A stretch of 64,000 nt of DNA from positions 1,079,001 to 1,143,000 of the forward strand of contig NZ_AAQJ02000001.1 of NCBI RefSeq assembly GCF_000168295.1. Reading direction: 5' to 3'. Source of the DNA: Rickettsiella grylli. GTDB lineage: Bacteria; Pseudomonadota; Gammaproteobacteria; Diplorickettsiales; Diplorickettsiaceae. Shown here piece after piece: positions 38,382-48,592 of the stretch (the first letter of the stretch is position 1; each line of letters starts with the position of its first letter). The notes below the pieces were generated by a model. That model saw nothing but the letters and a program-made list of their open reading frames with translations. It made no database searches and was not told the DNA's origin. The translations under genes and the position numbers were made by a program.

Positions 38382-39038
38382 ATGACTGAAAAAGACACTT
38401 CTAAAAAAACGACTTGGGAAAAGTTGAGCACTACAGCAAAACAAGACTCCTCTCGTTCAACCCCAAAAGAAGAGGAAATTTCCTCAGAAAAGAAAAAATC
38501 GACGCCGAAGGAGGAAGAAAAACTATTAAAACATCCTTCCTATAAAGCACTAAAATTTCAATTACAAGAGGCGGAAAAGCAACTCAATGACACGAAAAAT
38601 CAATTAACGCATCTCGAAGAACAAAAAATATATCAGTTGGCGGAAATGGATAATATTCAACGCCGCGCTAAACGTGACATTGAGAATGCCCATAAATTTT
38701 CATTAGAAAAATTTATTAACGAATTATTGCCTATAAAAGACAGTTTAGAAACAGCGCTTTTTCATGCGAAAACGAAAGAACAAGATGCCGCGTTATCCGG
38801 TATTCAACTGACACTCAAACAGCTAGAACACTTATTAGAAAAGAACGGTGTTAAATCGATAGAGCCTGCTGGCCAGCCCTTTGACGCTCACTTTCATGAA
38901 GCCATGCTTGCAGAAGAAAATGATGAGATGACGCCGAATACCATTATACGCGTATTACAGAAAGGTTATTTATTGCATGGTAGACTCATTCGACCTGCGC
39001 TTGTCGTGGTCGCCAAATCAAAAGAAAAAACTTCTTGA
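38382..39038 (+). CDS. grpE: nucleotide exchange factor GrpE
   Basis: Releases ADP from DnaK. 218 residues, with a Lys/Glu/Ser-rich N-terminal extension (about 1-50, EEEISSEKKKSTPKEEE), a long coiled coil (55-110) and the C-terminal beta domain (NGVKSIEPAGQPFDAHFHEAM, VLQKGYLLHGRLIRPALVVV). It is followed by dnaK after 124 bases, each with its own heat-shock-type promoter. Confidence 0.96.
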   Translation: MTEKDTSKKTTWEKLSTTAKQDSSRSTPKEEEISSEKKKSTPKEEEKLLKHPSYKALKFQLQEAEKQLNDTKNQLTHLEEQKIYQLAEMDNIQRRAKRDIENAHKFSLEKFINELLPIKDSLETALFHAKTKEQDAALSGIQLTLKQLEHLLEKNGVKSIEPAGQPFDAHFHEAMLAEENDEMTPNTIIRVLQKGYLLHGRLIRPALVVVAKSKEKTS

Positions 39039-39047
39039 TTTTATACC

Positions 39048-39075
39048 TTGAAAATTGAACTTTTAACCCAATTTT
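39048..39075 (+). promoter_or_regulatory. candidate sigma-32 heat-shock promoter of dnaK
   Basis: A perfect CTTGAAA is followed 13 bases later by CCCAATTT, seven of eight positions of the sigma-32 -10 consensus. It starts 10 bases after the grpE stop. Confidence 0.7.
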
Positions 39076-39162
39076 AAGAGAAGTTGCTAGTTTTCAATCA
39101 ACCAATTATTTTCAACTCAATTGATACCAGTAAAAAATGAGTTACTTATCGCGGAGAAATTT

Positions 39163-41169
39163 ATGGCAAGTGCACAACCAAAAAACACTATAATCGGCAT
39201 CGATTTGGGTACGACAAACTCTTGCATGGCTATTATGGAAGGAGGCAAAGCAAAGGTCATTGATAACATAGAAGGTCGGAAAACTACACCCTCTATTGTT
39301 AGTTTTGATCATAATGAAATTAAAGTAGGTGAAGTGGCTAAGCGTCAATCCGTCACGAAGCCGGCTGAAACTATTTTTGCCGTAAAACGCTTGATAGGTC
39401 GTAAATTTACTGATGCTGAAGTACAAAAAGATATCAAGATGGTTCCCTATAAGATCGTTCCTGCAAAAAACGGAGATGCTTGGGTTGAAGTCAACGGTAA
39501 AAAATTGTCTCCCCAAGAAATTTCTGCGCAAATCTTAATGAAATTAAAAAGGGACGCTGAGAAATATTTAGGCTATGAAGTAAAAGATGCGATTATTACC
39601 GTGCCCGCTTACTTTAATGATTCACAACGTCAAGCAACGAAAGATGCAGGCCGAATTGCGGGTTTAGAGGTTAAGCGTATTATCAATGAGCCTACCGCTG
39701 CAGCACTCGCTTATGGATTAGATAAAAAAAACAAAAGCGCAAAAGGGACTGATGCCAAAATAGCCGTTTATGATTTAGGTGGTGGTACTTTTGATATTTC
39801 CATTATTGAAATCGCCGAAGTGGATGGCGAGCATCAATTCGAAGTACTCGCAACGAATGGCGATACTTTTCTCGGTGGTGAAGATTTTGATTTGCGCGTT
39901 ATTAATTATTTAGCCGATGAATTTAAAAAGGACCAAGGTATTGACTTACACAAGGATCCACTTGCTTTACAACGACTCAAAGAAGCCGCTGAAAAAGCGA
40001 AGATAGAACTTTCGTCAACCCACGAAACGGATATTAATCTCCCTTATATTACCGCTGATAGTAGTGGCCCTAAACATCTTCATATTAAATTAACGCGTGC
40101 TAAACTGGAGTCTCTTGTTGACGATCTTATCAAACAAAGCATAGAACCCTGCAAAAAAGCCATTAAAGATGCCAAACTTTCTGTTGAAGAGATATCACAA
40201 ATTATTTTAGTGGGTGGACAAACCCGCATGCCTAAAGTACAAGAAATTGTTAAAAATTATTTCGGTAAGGAAGCGCGCCATGATGTCAACCCTGATGAAG
40301 CCGTCGCGATAGGTGCTGCTATTCAAGGTGGTGTATTAGCGGGTGATGTGAAAGATGTACTGTTGCTCGATGTGACTCCGCTTTCATTAGGAATAGAAAC
40401 CTTAGGCGGAATCATGACGCCGCTTATTGAAAGAAATACCACTATTCCTACTAAGAAAAGCCAAGTATTTTCAACGGCAGAAGATAATCAGCCCGCAGTA
40501 ACCATACATGTATTGCAAGGTGAAAGAGAACAAGCGAAAGACAATAGAACCTTGGGACGTTTTGACTTGACAGATATTCCGCCGGGTCCACGCGGTACAC
40601 CACAGATCGAAGTCACCTTTGATATCGATGCAAACGGTATTATTAACGTATCTGCTAAAAATAAAACAACGGGGAAAGAACAAAAGATTGTTATCAAATC
40701 CGGTAGTGGTTTATCTGAAGAAGAAATTCAAAAAATGGTCAAGGACGCTGAAATACATGCGGATGAGGATCGCAAATTCCGCGAGCTTATTAAAACACGG
40801 AATGAAGCAGACAGTTTAATCGATGGCGTTAGTAAGGCTTTAACCAATGCCGGTGATAAAATTAACGCCGATGAAAAAGCTCAATTAGAAAAAGCAATCG
40901 AGGAATTAAAAGACGCGTTGAAAGGCACTGACAAAGAAAACATTGAAGCTAAACTAAAAGCGCTTACAGAAACATCGAGCAAAATGTCTGACCGTCTCCA
41001 TGCACAACCCGATGCGAGTGCCCAGGATACCACCACCGCAAATCAAACGGACGACGCTCCTCACGAGCAAACAGAGAGCGCTAAAGACAACAAAGACGAT
41101 GTTGTTGATGCCGTATTTGAAGAAGTGAAAGATAAGGACAAAAAAGATAACGATAAAAATAAAGGATAA
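39163..41169 (+). CDS. dnaK: chaperone DnaK (Hsp70)
   Basis: ATP-driven chaperone. 668 residues from ATG 39163, which has GGAG at 8 bases; the open frame upstream to 39121 lacks one. Family motifs: [32 protein letters not shown], and the linker [19 protein letters not shown]. It is about 30 residues longer than in E. coli because of a charged tail (residues 620-668, ending [12 protein letters not shown]) in place of EEVKDKK. Substrate and GrpE binding should be normal. Confidence 0.98.
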   Translation: MASAQPKNTIIGIDLGTTNSCMAIMEGGKAKVIDNIEGRKTTPSIVSFDHNEIKVGEVAKRQSVTKPAETIFAVKRLIGRKFTDAEVQKDIKMVPYKIVPAKNGDAWVEVNGKKLSPQEISAQILMKLKRDAEKYLGYEVKDAIITVPAYFNDSQRQATKDAGRIAGLEVKRIINEPTAAALAYGLDKKNKSAKGTDAKIAVYDLGGGTFDISIIEIAEVDGEHQFEVLATNGDTFLGGEDFDLRVINYLADEFKKDQGIDLHKDPLALQRLKEAAEKAKIELSSTHETDINLPYITADSSGPKHLHIKLTRAKLESLVDDLIKQSIEPCKKAIKDAKLSVEEISQIILVGGQTRMPKVQEIVKNYFGKEARHDVNPDEAVAIGAAIQGGVLAGDVKDVLLLDVTPLSLGIETLGGIMTPLIERNTTIPTKKSQVFSTAEDNQPAVTIHVLQGEREQAKDNRTLGRFDLTDIPPGPRGTPQIEVTFDIDANGIINVSAKNKTTGKEQKIVIKSGSGLSEEEIQKMVKDAEIHADEDRKFRELIKTRNEADSLIDGVSKALTNAGDKINADEKAQLEKAIEELKDALKGTDKENIEAKLKALTETSSKMSDRLHAQPDASAQDTTTANQTDDAPHEQTESAKDNKDDVVDAVFEEVKDKDKKDNDKNKG

Positions 41170-41181
41170 CCGTATCCAATT

Positions 41182-41212
41182 CCGCGTTACTCGTTATTAA
41201 CGAGTAACGCGG
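41182..41212 (+). terminator. 15-bp perfect hairpin between dnaK and dnaJ
   Basis: Arms CCGCGTTACTCGTTA (41182-41196) and its exact complement (41198-41212) leave essentially no loop beyond the central three bases. No T-run follows, so full termination is unlikely; it may reduce readthrough into dnaJ or protect the dnaK mRNA 3' end. Confidence 0.6.
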
Positions 41213-41279
41213 TCAAATCTAACTATTCTATCAACGCTTTAAAATCCTTCGTTGAGCAGTACAATTTTTGGTTCTTATT

Positions 41280-42425
41280 ATGGCAAAAAAAACTGATTAT
41301 TATGAAACACTGGGTGTATCCCGTCATGCAACCGACAGTGAACTAAAAAAAGCTTACCGTAAATTAGCTATGAAATACCATCCTGATAAGCATCATGCTG
41401 CTGAAACCCAACAAGCAAAAGAAGCGGAGGAAAAATTTAAAGCGATCAGTGAAGCCTATGACGTTTTATCCGATTCTAAAAAGCGTGCTGCCTATGATCA
41501 ATTTGGCCATGCGGGTGTAGAGTCCACAGGAACGAGTGGGAATGCACAGGGCTTTAATTTTAATGATGTTTTTGGTGATATTGGTGATGTCTTCGGTAAC
41601 ATTTTTGGTAATCGTGGCGGTCCCCAACAAAGCCAGCGTGCACAACGAGGTGCTGATTTACGCTATACACTCGAATTAGATTTAGAATCTGCCATTCACG
41701 GGACTACCGTACAAATCCGTATCCCACGTCTTGTGACCTGCAAAAGCTGCCAGGGTTCAGGTGCCCGTAAAGGGACGAAGCCTATTGTTTGTAAAACGTG
41801 TGGGGGTCAAGGACAAGTTCGCATACAACAAGGTTTTTTAACAATCCAACAAACGTGCCCTGAGTGCCATGGCGAAGGGCGTATCATCACAACGCCTTGC
41901 CCAGATTGCCGTGGCCAAGGCCATGTTCAAGAAACGAAAACATTAGCGGTGAAAATTCCTGCAGGAATAGACGAAGGAAATCGGATTCGTTTAGCAGGTG
42001 AAGGTGAAGCAGGTCATCGTGGTGCCCCCGCAGGTGATCTTTATGTACAAATTCATCTTAAACCACATCCTTTATTCAAACGAGAAGGAAATAATTTATA
42101 TTGCGATGTTCCTATTCATTTAACCTTAGCATTGTTAGGTGGCGATATACAAATTCCCACATTAACCGGTATCGTCAATTTACATATACCCCCTGAAACA
42201 CAAAGTGGGAAAGTATTACGCTTACGTGGGAAAGGCGTTCCAGGTCGCCCGGGAGGAACGGGTGATTTACTCTGTCGTGTGAGTGTAGAAACGCCGGTTC
42301 ATTTAACGAAGGCACAAAAGGAATTAGTTATAGCGCTTGAGAATGCGTTAAAAAATGGGAATCATTATCCAAAAGCAAAAATATGGTTTGAACATGTAAA
42401 GAAGTTTTTCAGTAAGCAATACTGA
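41280..42425 (+). CDS. dnaJ: co-chaperone DnaJ (Hsp40)
   Basis: Stimulates DnaK ATPase and presents substrates. 381 residues (E. coli 376). J domain with the HPD motif (MKYHPDKHH), Gly/Phe-rich region, four zinc motifs in order [24 protein letters not shown] and CPDCRGQG, then the C-terminal substrate domain. ATG 41280 is chosen over a TTG 12 bases upstream. The dnaK-dnaJ gap holds the hairpin at 41182. Confidence 0.97.
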   Translation: MAKKTDYYETLGVSRHATDSELKKAYRKLAMKYHPDKHHAAETQQAKEAEEKFKAISEAYDVLSDSKKRAAYDQFGHAGVESTGTSGNAQGFNFNDVFGDIGDVFGNIFGNRGGPQQSQRAQRGADLRYTLELDLESAIHGTTVQIRIPRLVTCKSCQGSGARKGTKPIVCKTCGGQGQVRIQQGFLTIQQTCPECHGEGRIITTPCPDCRGQGHVQETKTLAVKIPAGIDEGNRIRLAGEGEAGHRGAPAGDLYVQIHLKPHPLFKREGNNLYCDVPIHLTLALLGGDIQIPTLTGIVNLHIPPETQSGKVLRLRGKGVPGRPGGTGDLLCRVSVETPVHLTKAQKELVIALENALKNGNHYPKAKIWFEHVKKFFSKQY

Positions 42426-42516
42426 CGCTCGAAAAGTTAAATTAAAAAAGGTATGATCAAAAAATCAACTTCAGATAAGATGCTGATGAACGCTACCCAG
42501 TAATTAGAGAAACCTC

Positions 42517-42993
42517 ATGAAAAAAATTCCTATGACTATCAGTGGTGCTCAATACTTAAAGAAAGAACTTCACCAACTAAAAACCTTAAAACGACCACAA
42601 GTTATTGCGGCTATCGCAGAAGCCCGTTCTCATGGTGATCTGAAGGAAAATGCTGAGTATCATGCTGCCAAAGAAATGCAAGGTTTTATTGAAGGTCGCA
42701 TTACTGAAATCGAAAATAAATTAGCAAGTGCTCAAATTATTGATGTTACGAAACTTAATAACTTAGGAAAAGTCATTTTTGGATCGACCATCCATTTGAT
42801 GAATACGCACACGCATGAACAGGTCACTTATCAAATCGTCGGTGAAGATGAAGCCGATATTAAACATTCAAAAATATCGGTCGCCTCGCCTATTGCACGT
42901 GCACTTATTGGCAAAGAAGAAGGTGATCTGGTCGAAGTTCAAACACCTTCCGGTTTAGTTAATTTAGCAATCGACAAAGTCGAATATATCTAA
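42517..42993 (+). CDS. greA: transcript cleavage factor GreA
   Basis: Rescues arrested RNA polymerase by stimulating transcript cleavage. 158 residues, exactly the E. coli length. The N-terminal coiled coil ends in [14 protein letters not shown], including the acidic tip residues, and the C-terminal domain has [18 protein letters not shown]. It is preceded by a weak ribosome-binding site and lies alone between dnaJ and the next gene. Confidence 0.97.
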   Translation: MKKIPMTISGAQYLKKELHQLKTLKRPQVIAAIAEARSHGDLKENAEYHAAKEMQGFIEGRITEIENKLASAQIIDVTKLNNLGKVIFGSTIHLMNTHTHEQVTYQIVGEDEADIKHSKISVASPIARALIGKEEGDLVEVQTPSGLVNLAIDKVEYI

Positions 42994-43085
42994 ACGGTTA
43001 AAATTTCTATTAATCTCGTTAATCTATTCAAACGAATTAAATTCGGTTAGACTTATTAAAAATTATTAAAATAAAAGGAATTATT

Positions 43086-45347
43086 ATGTTTTTCACCTTT
43101 GCATTGGAAAACTTTCTTGAAACGGGTGTTTTTGAATTAAAAAACGATACGCTTTTTTCGGATAATATTTGTGACATTAAAAAAAATCTTACCTCTCTCA
43201 AAGCAAACACATTTAAATTTCCTTTACAGATTATTTTAAAAAAAATTCAAGTCGTTCCAGATTTTTCTCTCAGAAAACCGCTTTCACGATCTTTAGAATC
43301 TGTGATTCAACCGATCGCACATTGCTCGGAAGGTAATCATGAAGATTTTTCAATAACGCCCCTGTCTTCTCGTCATCCGTTAAAAAATATGCCATTGAAT
43401 TTCGCTGTTAGATATCCAAAAAAGGGAGTTAACAGTCCCAAAAGGCAACTAGAGGCATTAGAAAAAAGCTTACTCTCTTTGCTCACTCAGTTATGGGATT
43501 TCATTGAGCTGGATCAACTTTTTTTTTATTCCAATCATCAGATTGACCTGTTGACGACGCACCATTTTTATAAGCAATTCTTAAATACATTAGTCCAAAA
43601 TACGTGTTTAAAAAAACTTATTCTAAAGCCTTTTTCGCTATCTGCGTATATCGAAAACCTAGTTGCTTTTTTACTTTATGCCAAACTAGACACGTTACAT
43701 CTTGACATTACCGAAGCAAATCCGTCAGCCTGGCAGGCCTTTTGTGAAGTTTTGAAACAACATCCTACGCTTAAATCATTAATTTTAGGCCGTATTTCCG
43801 ATCCTTTTGCTTATTCTGCTTTGCTGGATCTATTAGATAATAATCCTCAACTTAAAATAACATTACTGGAACCTGTCGATGAAAACACACTAAAAACCTA
43901 TCGAGCGCTTCAACAACGCCTCTCTAAATTGAACTTAGAACATTTCAAAGAAACACATTTGTCACAATCTCGACTGTTCAAAATAGCGCTCAGCACGTTG
44001 GAATCATTGAAACAACTTCAATCTGATCCGAACAAAACGTTAGAAAAAGAAAAACAATTAGAAACGCGATTTGCTCTTTTATTAGGGGATAAAAACCCGA
44101 TAGTCACGGGATCTGAACATCGTATGAACGCATTGCAATTTATTTATCAACCCTATAATCCTCTTATTTATGATGACGCTGCTGCACTCATTCAACTGGA
44201 CATTCATAAAATGTTGGAAACGAGAAGGACGGTGGGTTATATTTTGTTAAAAAAAGCCTTGGAAACCCACAATCGGGAAGCAATGAAAACGTTATTAAAT
44301 GCCTGTGCACGTTGGTATGAGTTTCCGTGCCATGAGGAAGAGCCGTTTTTAATTAGGGTATTTCAGGAGAATACAGGCCTCAGTCATTTTGTTTTTGATC
44401 ATATTTGGCAAACGGTGCATATGGACAAATCTTCTCTGATTCGATTATACATTCCTCATCGAAACCAAACAGTGGGTTATGTGTTGCTCCAGAAAGTCTT
44501 AAAAACACAAAATATCCAGCTCTTGCAGAATTTATTAAATGCACAAGTCAATCTATTTGAATTTTCAGAGAATGAAAAAGAATCGTTTCTTGTTAACGTA
44601 TTTCAATGTCAAGGGGTCGTCAGAAAACGTATTATTGAGCATATAAAACAAGACTCCCATTTAATAACACAGGCCTTAGAGTCTCTAAAAGGCACGAATT
44701 ATAAGGGATTAATTCACATATTCAACGATCTTAAAAATCATTTAGATCATTACAATAGCCTCTTGGTAGAAAAAGAACATCCTTCATTTTTAATTTCTAT
44801 CGCCTATGGGATATTAACAATCTGGAGAAAAATAGTAAAACTTCAAAATCTTGCAGAAAGAAGAAATAAGGAATGTGCTGAACTCTACCTGGATCTGGCT
44901 AAAAGTCTTCAAATGATTAAATGCGATTTCAACGAAAATACGGACGCCACGCTTTCTGCAGTTCTGATTATCATGCAAAAAATTAAAGAAAAATCGTTGA
45001 ATGCCGTGAGAGGTCTATTTAACCGCTCTTATTTACATGATAGAGTTGTCGAATTAGCAGAGCGATTTGAAAGAATATTGCATGCAATGAAAGCTGAATC
45101 TATCGTTAATAACGAAACGTTTGAATCTAAGCGGGCTACAAATAGCAGACCAATAATAGCAATAAAAGGAGTCAAACCAAAAACAGCGTTGCTTAAAACG
45201 GAAAGCACGTCGACGGAAACAGATAAGCTTAATAAGTTAATGTGCCAAATGTGGGTGAATAATAATAGTAGGGCAGAAGCGTTATCCGGCTATTCCGCTG
45301 ATTTTCAGATTGAAACAACCCAGGTCCCCGGTTTTTTTCAACCTTAA
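43086..45347 (+). CDS. large hypothetical protein with LRR-like region and tandem 80-residue repeat, candidate effector
   Basis: 753 residues; no family recognised. The middle (about 190-265) has leucine-rich-repeat-like spacing (DTLHLDITEANPSAW, TLKSLILGRISDPFAY). From about residue 382 an 80-residue unit repeats twice: TVGYILLKKALETHN then TVGYVLLQKVLKTQN, each followed by a matching LLNA and FLIRVF/FLVNVF segment, resembling divergent ankyrin-type helices. No signal peptide. The C-terminus is Ser/Thr-rich with scattered acids. AAGGA precedes ATG 43086. Size, repeats and the Dot/Icm setting suggest an effector, which is inference. Confidence 0.75.
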   Translation: MFFTFALENFLETGVFELKNDTLFSDNICDIKKNLTSLKANTFKFPLQIILKKIQVVPDFSLRKPLSRSLESVIQPIAHCSEGNHEDFSITPLSSRHPLKNMPLNFAVRYPKKGVNSPKRQLEALEKSLLSLLTQLWDFIELDQLFFYSNHQIDLLTTHHFYKQFLNTLVQNTCLKKLILKPFSLSAYIENLVAFLLYAKLDTLHLDITEANPSAWQAFCEVLKQHPTLKSLILGRISDPFAYSALLDLLDNNPQLKITLLEPVDENTLKTYRALQQRLSKLNLEHFKETHLSQSRLFKIALSTLESLKQLQSDPNKTLEKEKQLETRFALLLGDKNPIVTGSEHRMNALQFIYQPYNPLIYDDAAALIQLDIHKMLETRRTVGYILLKKALETHNREAMKTLLNACARWYEFPCHEEEPFLIRVFQENTGLSHFVFDHIWQTVHMDKSSLIRLYIPHRNQTVGYVLLQKVLKTQNIQLLQNLLNAQVNLFEFSENEKESFLVNVFQCQGVVRKRIIEHIKQDSHLITQALESLKGTNYKGLIHIFNDLKNHLDHYNSLLVEKEHPSFLISIAYGILTIWRKIVKLQNLAERRNKECAELYLDLAKSLQMIKCDFNENTDATLSAVLIIMQKIKEKSLNAVRGLFNRSYLHDRVVELAERFERILHAMKAESIVNNETFESKRATNSRPIIAIKGVKPKTALLKTESTSTETDKLNKLMCQMWVNNNSRAEALSGYSADFQIETTQVPGFFQP

Positions 45348-45371
45348 TTTTTTAATGAGCTCTTTATGATT

Positions 45372-46166
45372 TCAAACGGCTACAGGGGCCTTAATGGCAG
45401 GATGATAGTGATAATCGGTTACTAAAAAATCATCATACACATAATCAAATAGGGTTTTTGGCTTGCGCAAAATCTTTAATTGAGGGGCTAAATAAGGTTG
45501 CCTTGCAAGTTGACAATGCACTTGTTCAAGATGGTTACAATAAATATGACAATCACCCCCCGTCCAAATAAATTCTCCCACTTTTAAATGACATTGTTGT
45601 GCGATCATCTGTGTTAATAGTGCGTAGGAAGCGATATTAAAGGGAACTCCTAAAAAAGCATCTGCACTGCGTTGATAAAGCTGGCAAGAAAGTTGATCGT
45701 TCGCGACATAAAATTGAAATAATAAATGACACGGCGGTAAGGCCATTTTTTTCAGCTCACCCACATTCCACGCGCTGACAATGAGTCGTCGTGAATCAGG
45801 GTTGACATTTATTTGCTGAATAAGCGTGCTCAGCTGGTCAATGCTTTGATCGTTTGTTGTTGGCCACGATCGCCATTGTTTACCGTAAATGGGTCCTAAG
45901 TTTCCTTTCGAATCTGCCCATTCATCCCAAATGCTAACTTGATGCGCATTCAAATAATGAATGTTGGTATCCCCCCGTAAAAACCACAATAACTCATGGA
46001 TAACACTTTTTAAATGTATTTTTTTTGTTGTCAGAAGGGGAAAACCTCGATTTAAATCAAAACGCATTTGATAGCCAAATGTACTCAATGTGCCGGTTCC
46101 CGTTCTATCTATTTTAGGTTGCCCTTTTTTAAGAATATGGTGTAAAAAATCTAAATAAACCCGCAT
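45372..46166 (-). CDS. thyA: thymidylate synthase
   Basis: Methylates dUMP to dTMP with methylene-tetrahydrofolate. 264 residues, the E. coli length. Active-site Cys in [42 protein letters not shown] and [13 protein letters not shown] are canonical. ATG 46166 is preferred over the in-frame TTG one codon earlier. It converges on the repeat protein with a 24-base gap and no visible terminator. Confidence 0.97.
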   Translation of the reverse strand: MRVYLDFLHHILKKGQPKIDRTGTGTLSTFGYQMRFDLNRGFPLLTTKKIHLKSVIHELLWFLRGDTNIHYLNAHQVSIWDEWADSKGNLGPIYGKQWRSWPTTNDQSIDQLSTLIQQINVNPDSRRLIVSAWNVGELKKMALPPCHLLFQFYVANDQLSCQLYQRSADAFLGVPFNIASYALLTQMIAQQCHLKVGEFIWTGGDCHIYCNHLEQVHCQLARQPYLAPQLKILRKPKTLFDYVYDDFLVTDYHYHPAIKAPVAV

Positions 46167-46206
46167 CAAAATGACTCACTAAACGTTTTAACGCTTTAAA
46201 TGTTAA

Positions 46207-46259
46207 AGTGTAACGTAAGGTTCATTAAAATTGAAGCGATCATCATTCTACGTTACACT
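46207..46259. repeat. 11-bp inverted repeat between thyA and ugd
   Basis: AGTGTAACGTA (46207-46217) and TACGTTACACT (46249-46259) are perfect complements 31 bases apart. They lie in the shared thyA/ugd upstream region and could be paired operator sites or a stem-loop in the ugd leader. Confidence 0.5.
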
Positions 46260-46336
46260 ATCGCTCGTAAAACGCGTAGTGCGACTCTTTAGAGTAAACT
46301 CATAAAATGCCTTGTTCTTGTTTTCTTTTGAAATAA

Positions 46337-47665
46337 ATGCGAATTAATCTTTTTGGTGCAGGTTATGTCGGCTTGGTCACAGCAGCGTGTTTAGCTGAAC
46401 ATGGAAATAAAGTGCTTTGTATTGATATTGATCAAGAAAAAATAAAGCGTTTACAACAAGGTGAATGCCCTATTCATGAGCCTAATCTACCCAATTTACT
46501 CGATAAAAACTTACGTGCTGGGCGTCTTCATTTTAGCACTCATCCTGAAGATGGCATTCAACATGGTTTTTATCAGTTTATTACCGTGAATACGCCCCAA
46601 GACGAGGATGGGTCTGCTGATTTAAGTCACGTACTTAAGGTTGCAGAATGCATTGGTCAATTATTGGTTGAACCCAAATTAATTGTCAATAAGTCAACCG
46701 TACCCGTCGGTACTGCTCATAAAGTAAAAGCAATCATTCAAAATCAGCTTAATCAACGTGGACTCAAGATTCCTTTTTATGTTGCTTCGAATCCTGAATT
46801 TTTACGTGAAGGCGCTGCAGTAAATGATTTTATGCAATCGGATCGGATTATTGTTGGTACGGAAAATAAAGACGCTGAATTCCACCTGAGAAATCTTTAT
46901 AGGCCTTTTAATCGTAACAATGATCGTTTAATTGCGATGGATATTCGTTCAGCTGAATTGACAAAATATGCGGCTAATGCTTTTTTAGCGACTAAAATTA
47001 GTTTTATCAATGAAATGAGTCAACTGGCAGAACGTTTAAACGCCGATATAGAACAGGTTCGTATTGGTATTGGTTCCGATCCACGGATTGGTTATCATTT
47101 TATCAATCCTGGATGTGGTTACGGTGGCTCTTGCTTTCCGAAAGACGTACTTGCTTTAGAAGCCACCGCAAAATCCGTGGATTACCATGCACGTTTGTTA
47201 AATGCTGTTCATCACGTTAATAATAACCAAAAAAAACTTTTATTTAATAAACTATCTCAGTATTTTCAACATAATCTACACGGGAAAACCATTGCCTTAT
47301 GGGGTTTGGCGTTTAAGCCCAATACGGATGATATGCGTGAAGCCCCGAGCACCGTTTTTATCACTGCGGCCTTGGCTCAAGGAATGAAAATTCAAGCTTA
47401 TGACCCCGTCGCAATGACTGAAGCCATGCGTTTATATGCCAAACACGATCATTTTAGCTGTAGCGCGAGTGCAGAAGATGCCTTAATAGAGGCCGATGCC
47501 TTAGTTATCGTCACCGAGTGGGACATCTTTTTTAATCCAAACTTCGAACTGATTAAAAAACGTCTAAAAGATCCGGTTATCTTTGATGGCAGAAATCTTT
47601 ATGACCCCAATTATTTAAAACAATTAAAAATTAAATACTATAGTATTGGGCGTGGGGGGCATTAG
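46337..47665 (+). CDS. ugd: UDP-glucose 6-dehydrogenase
   Basis: Oxidises UDP-glucose to UDP-glucuronate with two NAD. 442 residues. Rossmann start INLFGAGYVGLVTAACLAE, NPEFLREGAAVNDF, catalytic Cys in GCGYGGSCFPKD and the C-terminal NAD-binding AYDPVAM region. Its stop directly touches the galU start (TAGATG), so the enzyme and its substrate supplier are made together. The product could feed surface glycans; no glycosyltransferase is nearby. Confidence 0.95.
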   Translation: MRINLFGAGYVGLVTAACLAEHGNKVLCIDIDQEKIKRLQQGECPIHEPNLPNLLDKNLRAGRLHFSTHPEDGIQHGFYQFITVNTPQDEDGSADLSHVLKVAECIGQLLVEPKLIVNKSTVPVGTAHKVKAIIQNQLNQRGLKIPFYVASNPEFLREGAAVNDFMQSDRIIVGTENKDAEFHLRNLYRPFNRNNDRLIAMDIRSAELTKYAANAFLATKISFINEMSQLAERLNADIEQVRIGIGSDPRIGYHFINPGCGYGGSCFPKDVLALEATAKSVDYHARLLNAVHHVNNNQKKLLFNKLSQYFQHNLHGKTIALWGLAFKPNTDDMREAPSTVFITAALAQGMKIQAYDPVAMTEAMRLYAKHDHFSCSASAEDALIEADALVIVTEWDIFFNPNFELIKKRLKDPVIFDGRNLYDPNYLKQLKIKYYSIGRGGH

Positions 47666-48547
47666 ATGAAAAAAATAAAAAAAATCACCAAAGCACTTTT
47701 TCCAGTAGCCGGTTTAGGAACTCGCTTTTTACCTGCTACCAAAGCAAGTCCTAAAGAAATGCTACCTATCGTTGACAAGCCACTCATTCAATATGCGGTA
47801 GAAGAAGCGATTGCTGCGGGAATTAATGAACTTATTTTTATAACCAGTAGCAGTAAACGAGCCATTGAAGATCATTTTGATTCCAATTATGAGCTCGAAA
47901 CCAAACTCGCTAAAACCAATAAAAAAGAACTATTAGCTATCGTAAAAAATATTTTACCGGAAGGGGTGAGCTGTGTGTATTTACGCCAACCGGATACCTT
48001 GGGTTTAGGACATGCTATTTTATGCGCGCGTCCTCTTATTAATAATGATGCCTTTGCAGTGTTGCTTGCTGACGATTTAATTGATTCGAAAACGCCTTGT
48101 TTAAAGCAGATGCTTGCTATCTATCAGGAAAAACAAAATACTATTATTGCAGTCCAAGCTATTGCTCCTGAAGAGAGTGAACAATACGGTGTCATTGGTT
48201 ATAACCTGAAAGAAGGTCCATTAAGTGAGGTTAATTCGATCATCGAAAAACCTCCTTACCAAAATGCCCCTTCTCATTTAGCAGTCGTCGGCCGTTACAT
48301 CCTGACACCGACTATCTTTTCTTATCTCTCTAAAATCTCTTGTGGAAAAAATGATGAAATTCAACTGACAGATGCCATTGCTTGCCAGTTAAAAGACGAG
48401 AGGGTCTATGCGTGGGAGTTTGAAGGGACGCGATATGATTGCGGAAATAAACTAGGTTATCTAAAAGCAACCTTTGCTCACGCTTTAAAACATCCAGAAA
48501 TTAAAGATTTATTTACCAATTACTTAAAAAACTTAAACACTATGTAA
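47666..48547 (+). CDS. galU: UTP-glucose-1-phosphate uridylyltransferase
   Basis: Makes UDP-glucose from UTP and glucose 1-phosphate. 293 residues (E. coli 302). N-terminal FPVAGLGTRFLPATKASPKEM, VDKPLIQYAVEEA, and VGRYILTPTIF are family motifs. It starts immediately after ugd and ends at a strong bidirectional terminator. Confidence 0.96.
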   Translation: MKKIKKITKALFPVAGLGTRFLPATKASPKEMLPIVDKPLIQYAVEEAIAAGINELIFITSSSKRAIEDHFDSNYELETKLAKTNKKELLAIVKNILPEGVSCVYLRQPDTLGLGHAILCARPLINNDAFAVLLADDLIDSKTPCLKQMLAIYQEKQNTIIAVQAIAPEESEQYGVIGYNLKEGPLSEVNSIIEKPPYQNAPSHLAVVGRYILTPTIFSYLSKISCGKNDEIQLTDAIACQLKDERVYAWEFEGTRYDCGNKLGYLKATFAHALKHPEIKDLFTNYLKNLNTM

Positions 48548-48554
48548 ATAAAAA

Positions 48555-48582
48555 AAAACGAAGAACGATTATTCTTCGTTTT
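48555..48582. terminator. bidirectional rho-independent terminator between galU and the mltD-like gene
   Basis: Arms AAAACGAAGAA (48555-48565) and TTCTTCGTTTT (48572-48582) with a 6-base loop, flanked by A- and T-runs on the two sides. It can stop both convergent transcripts. Confidence 0.85.
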
Positions 48583-48592
48583 AAAATTTTTG

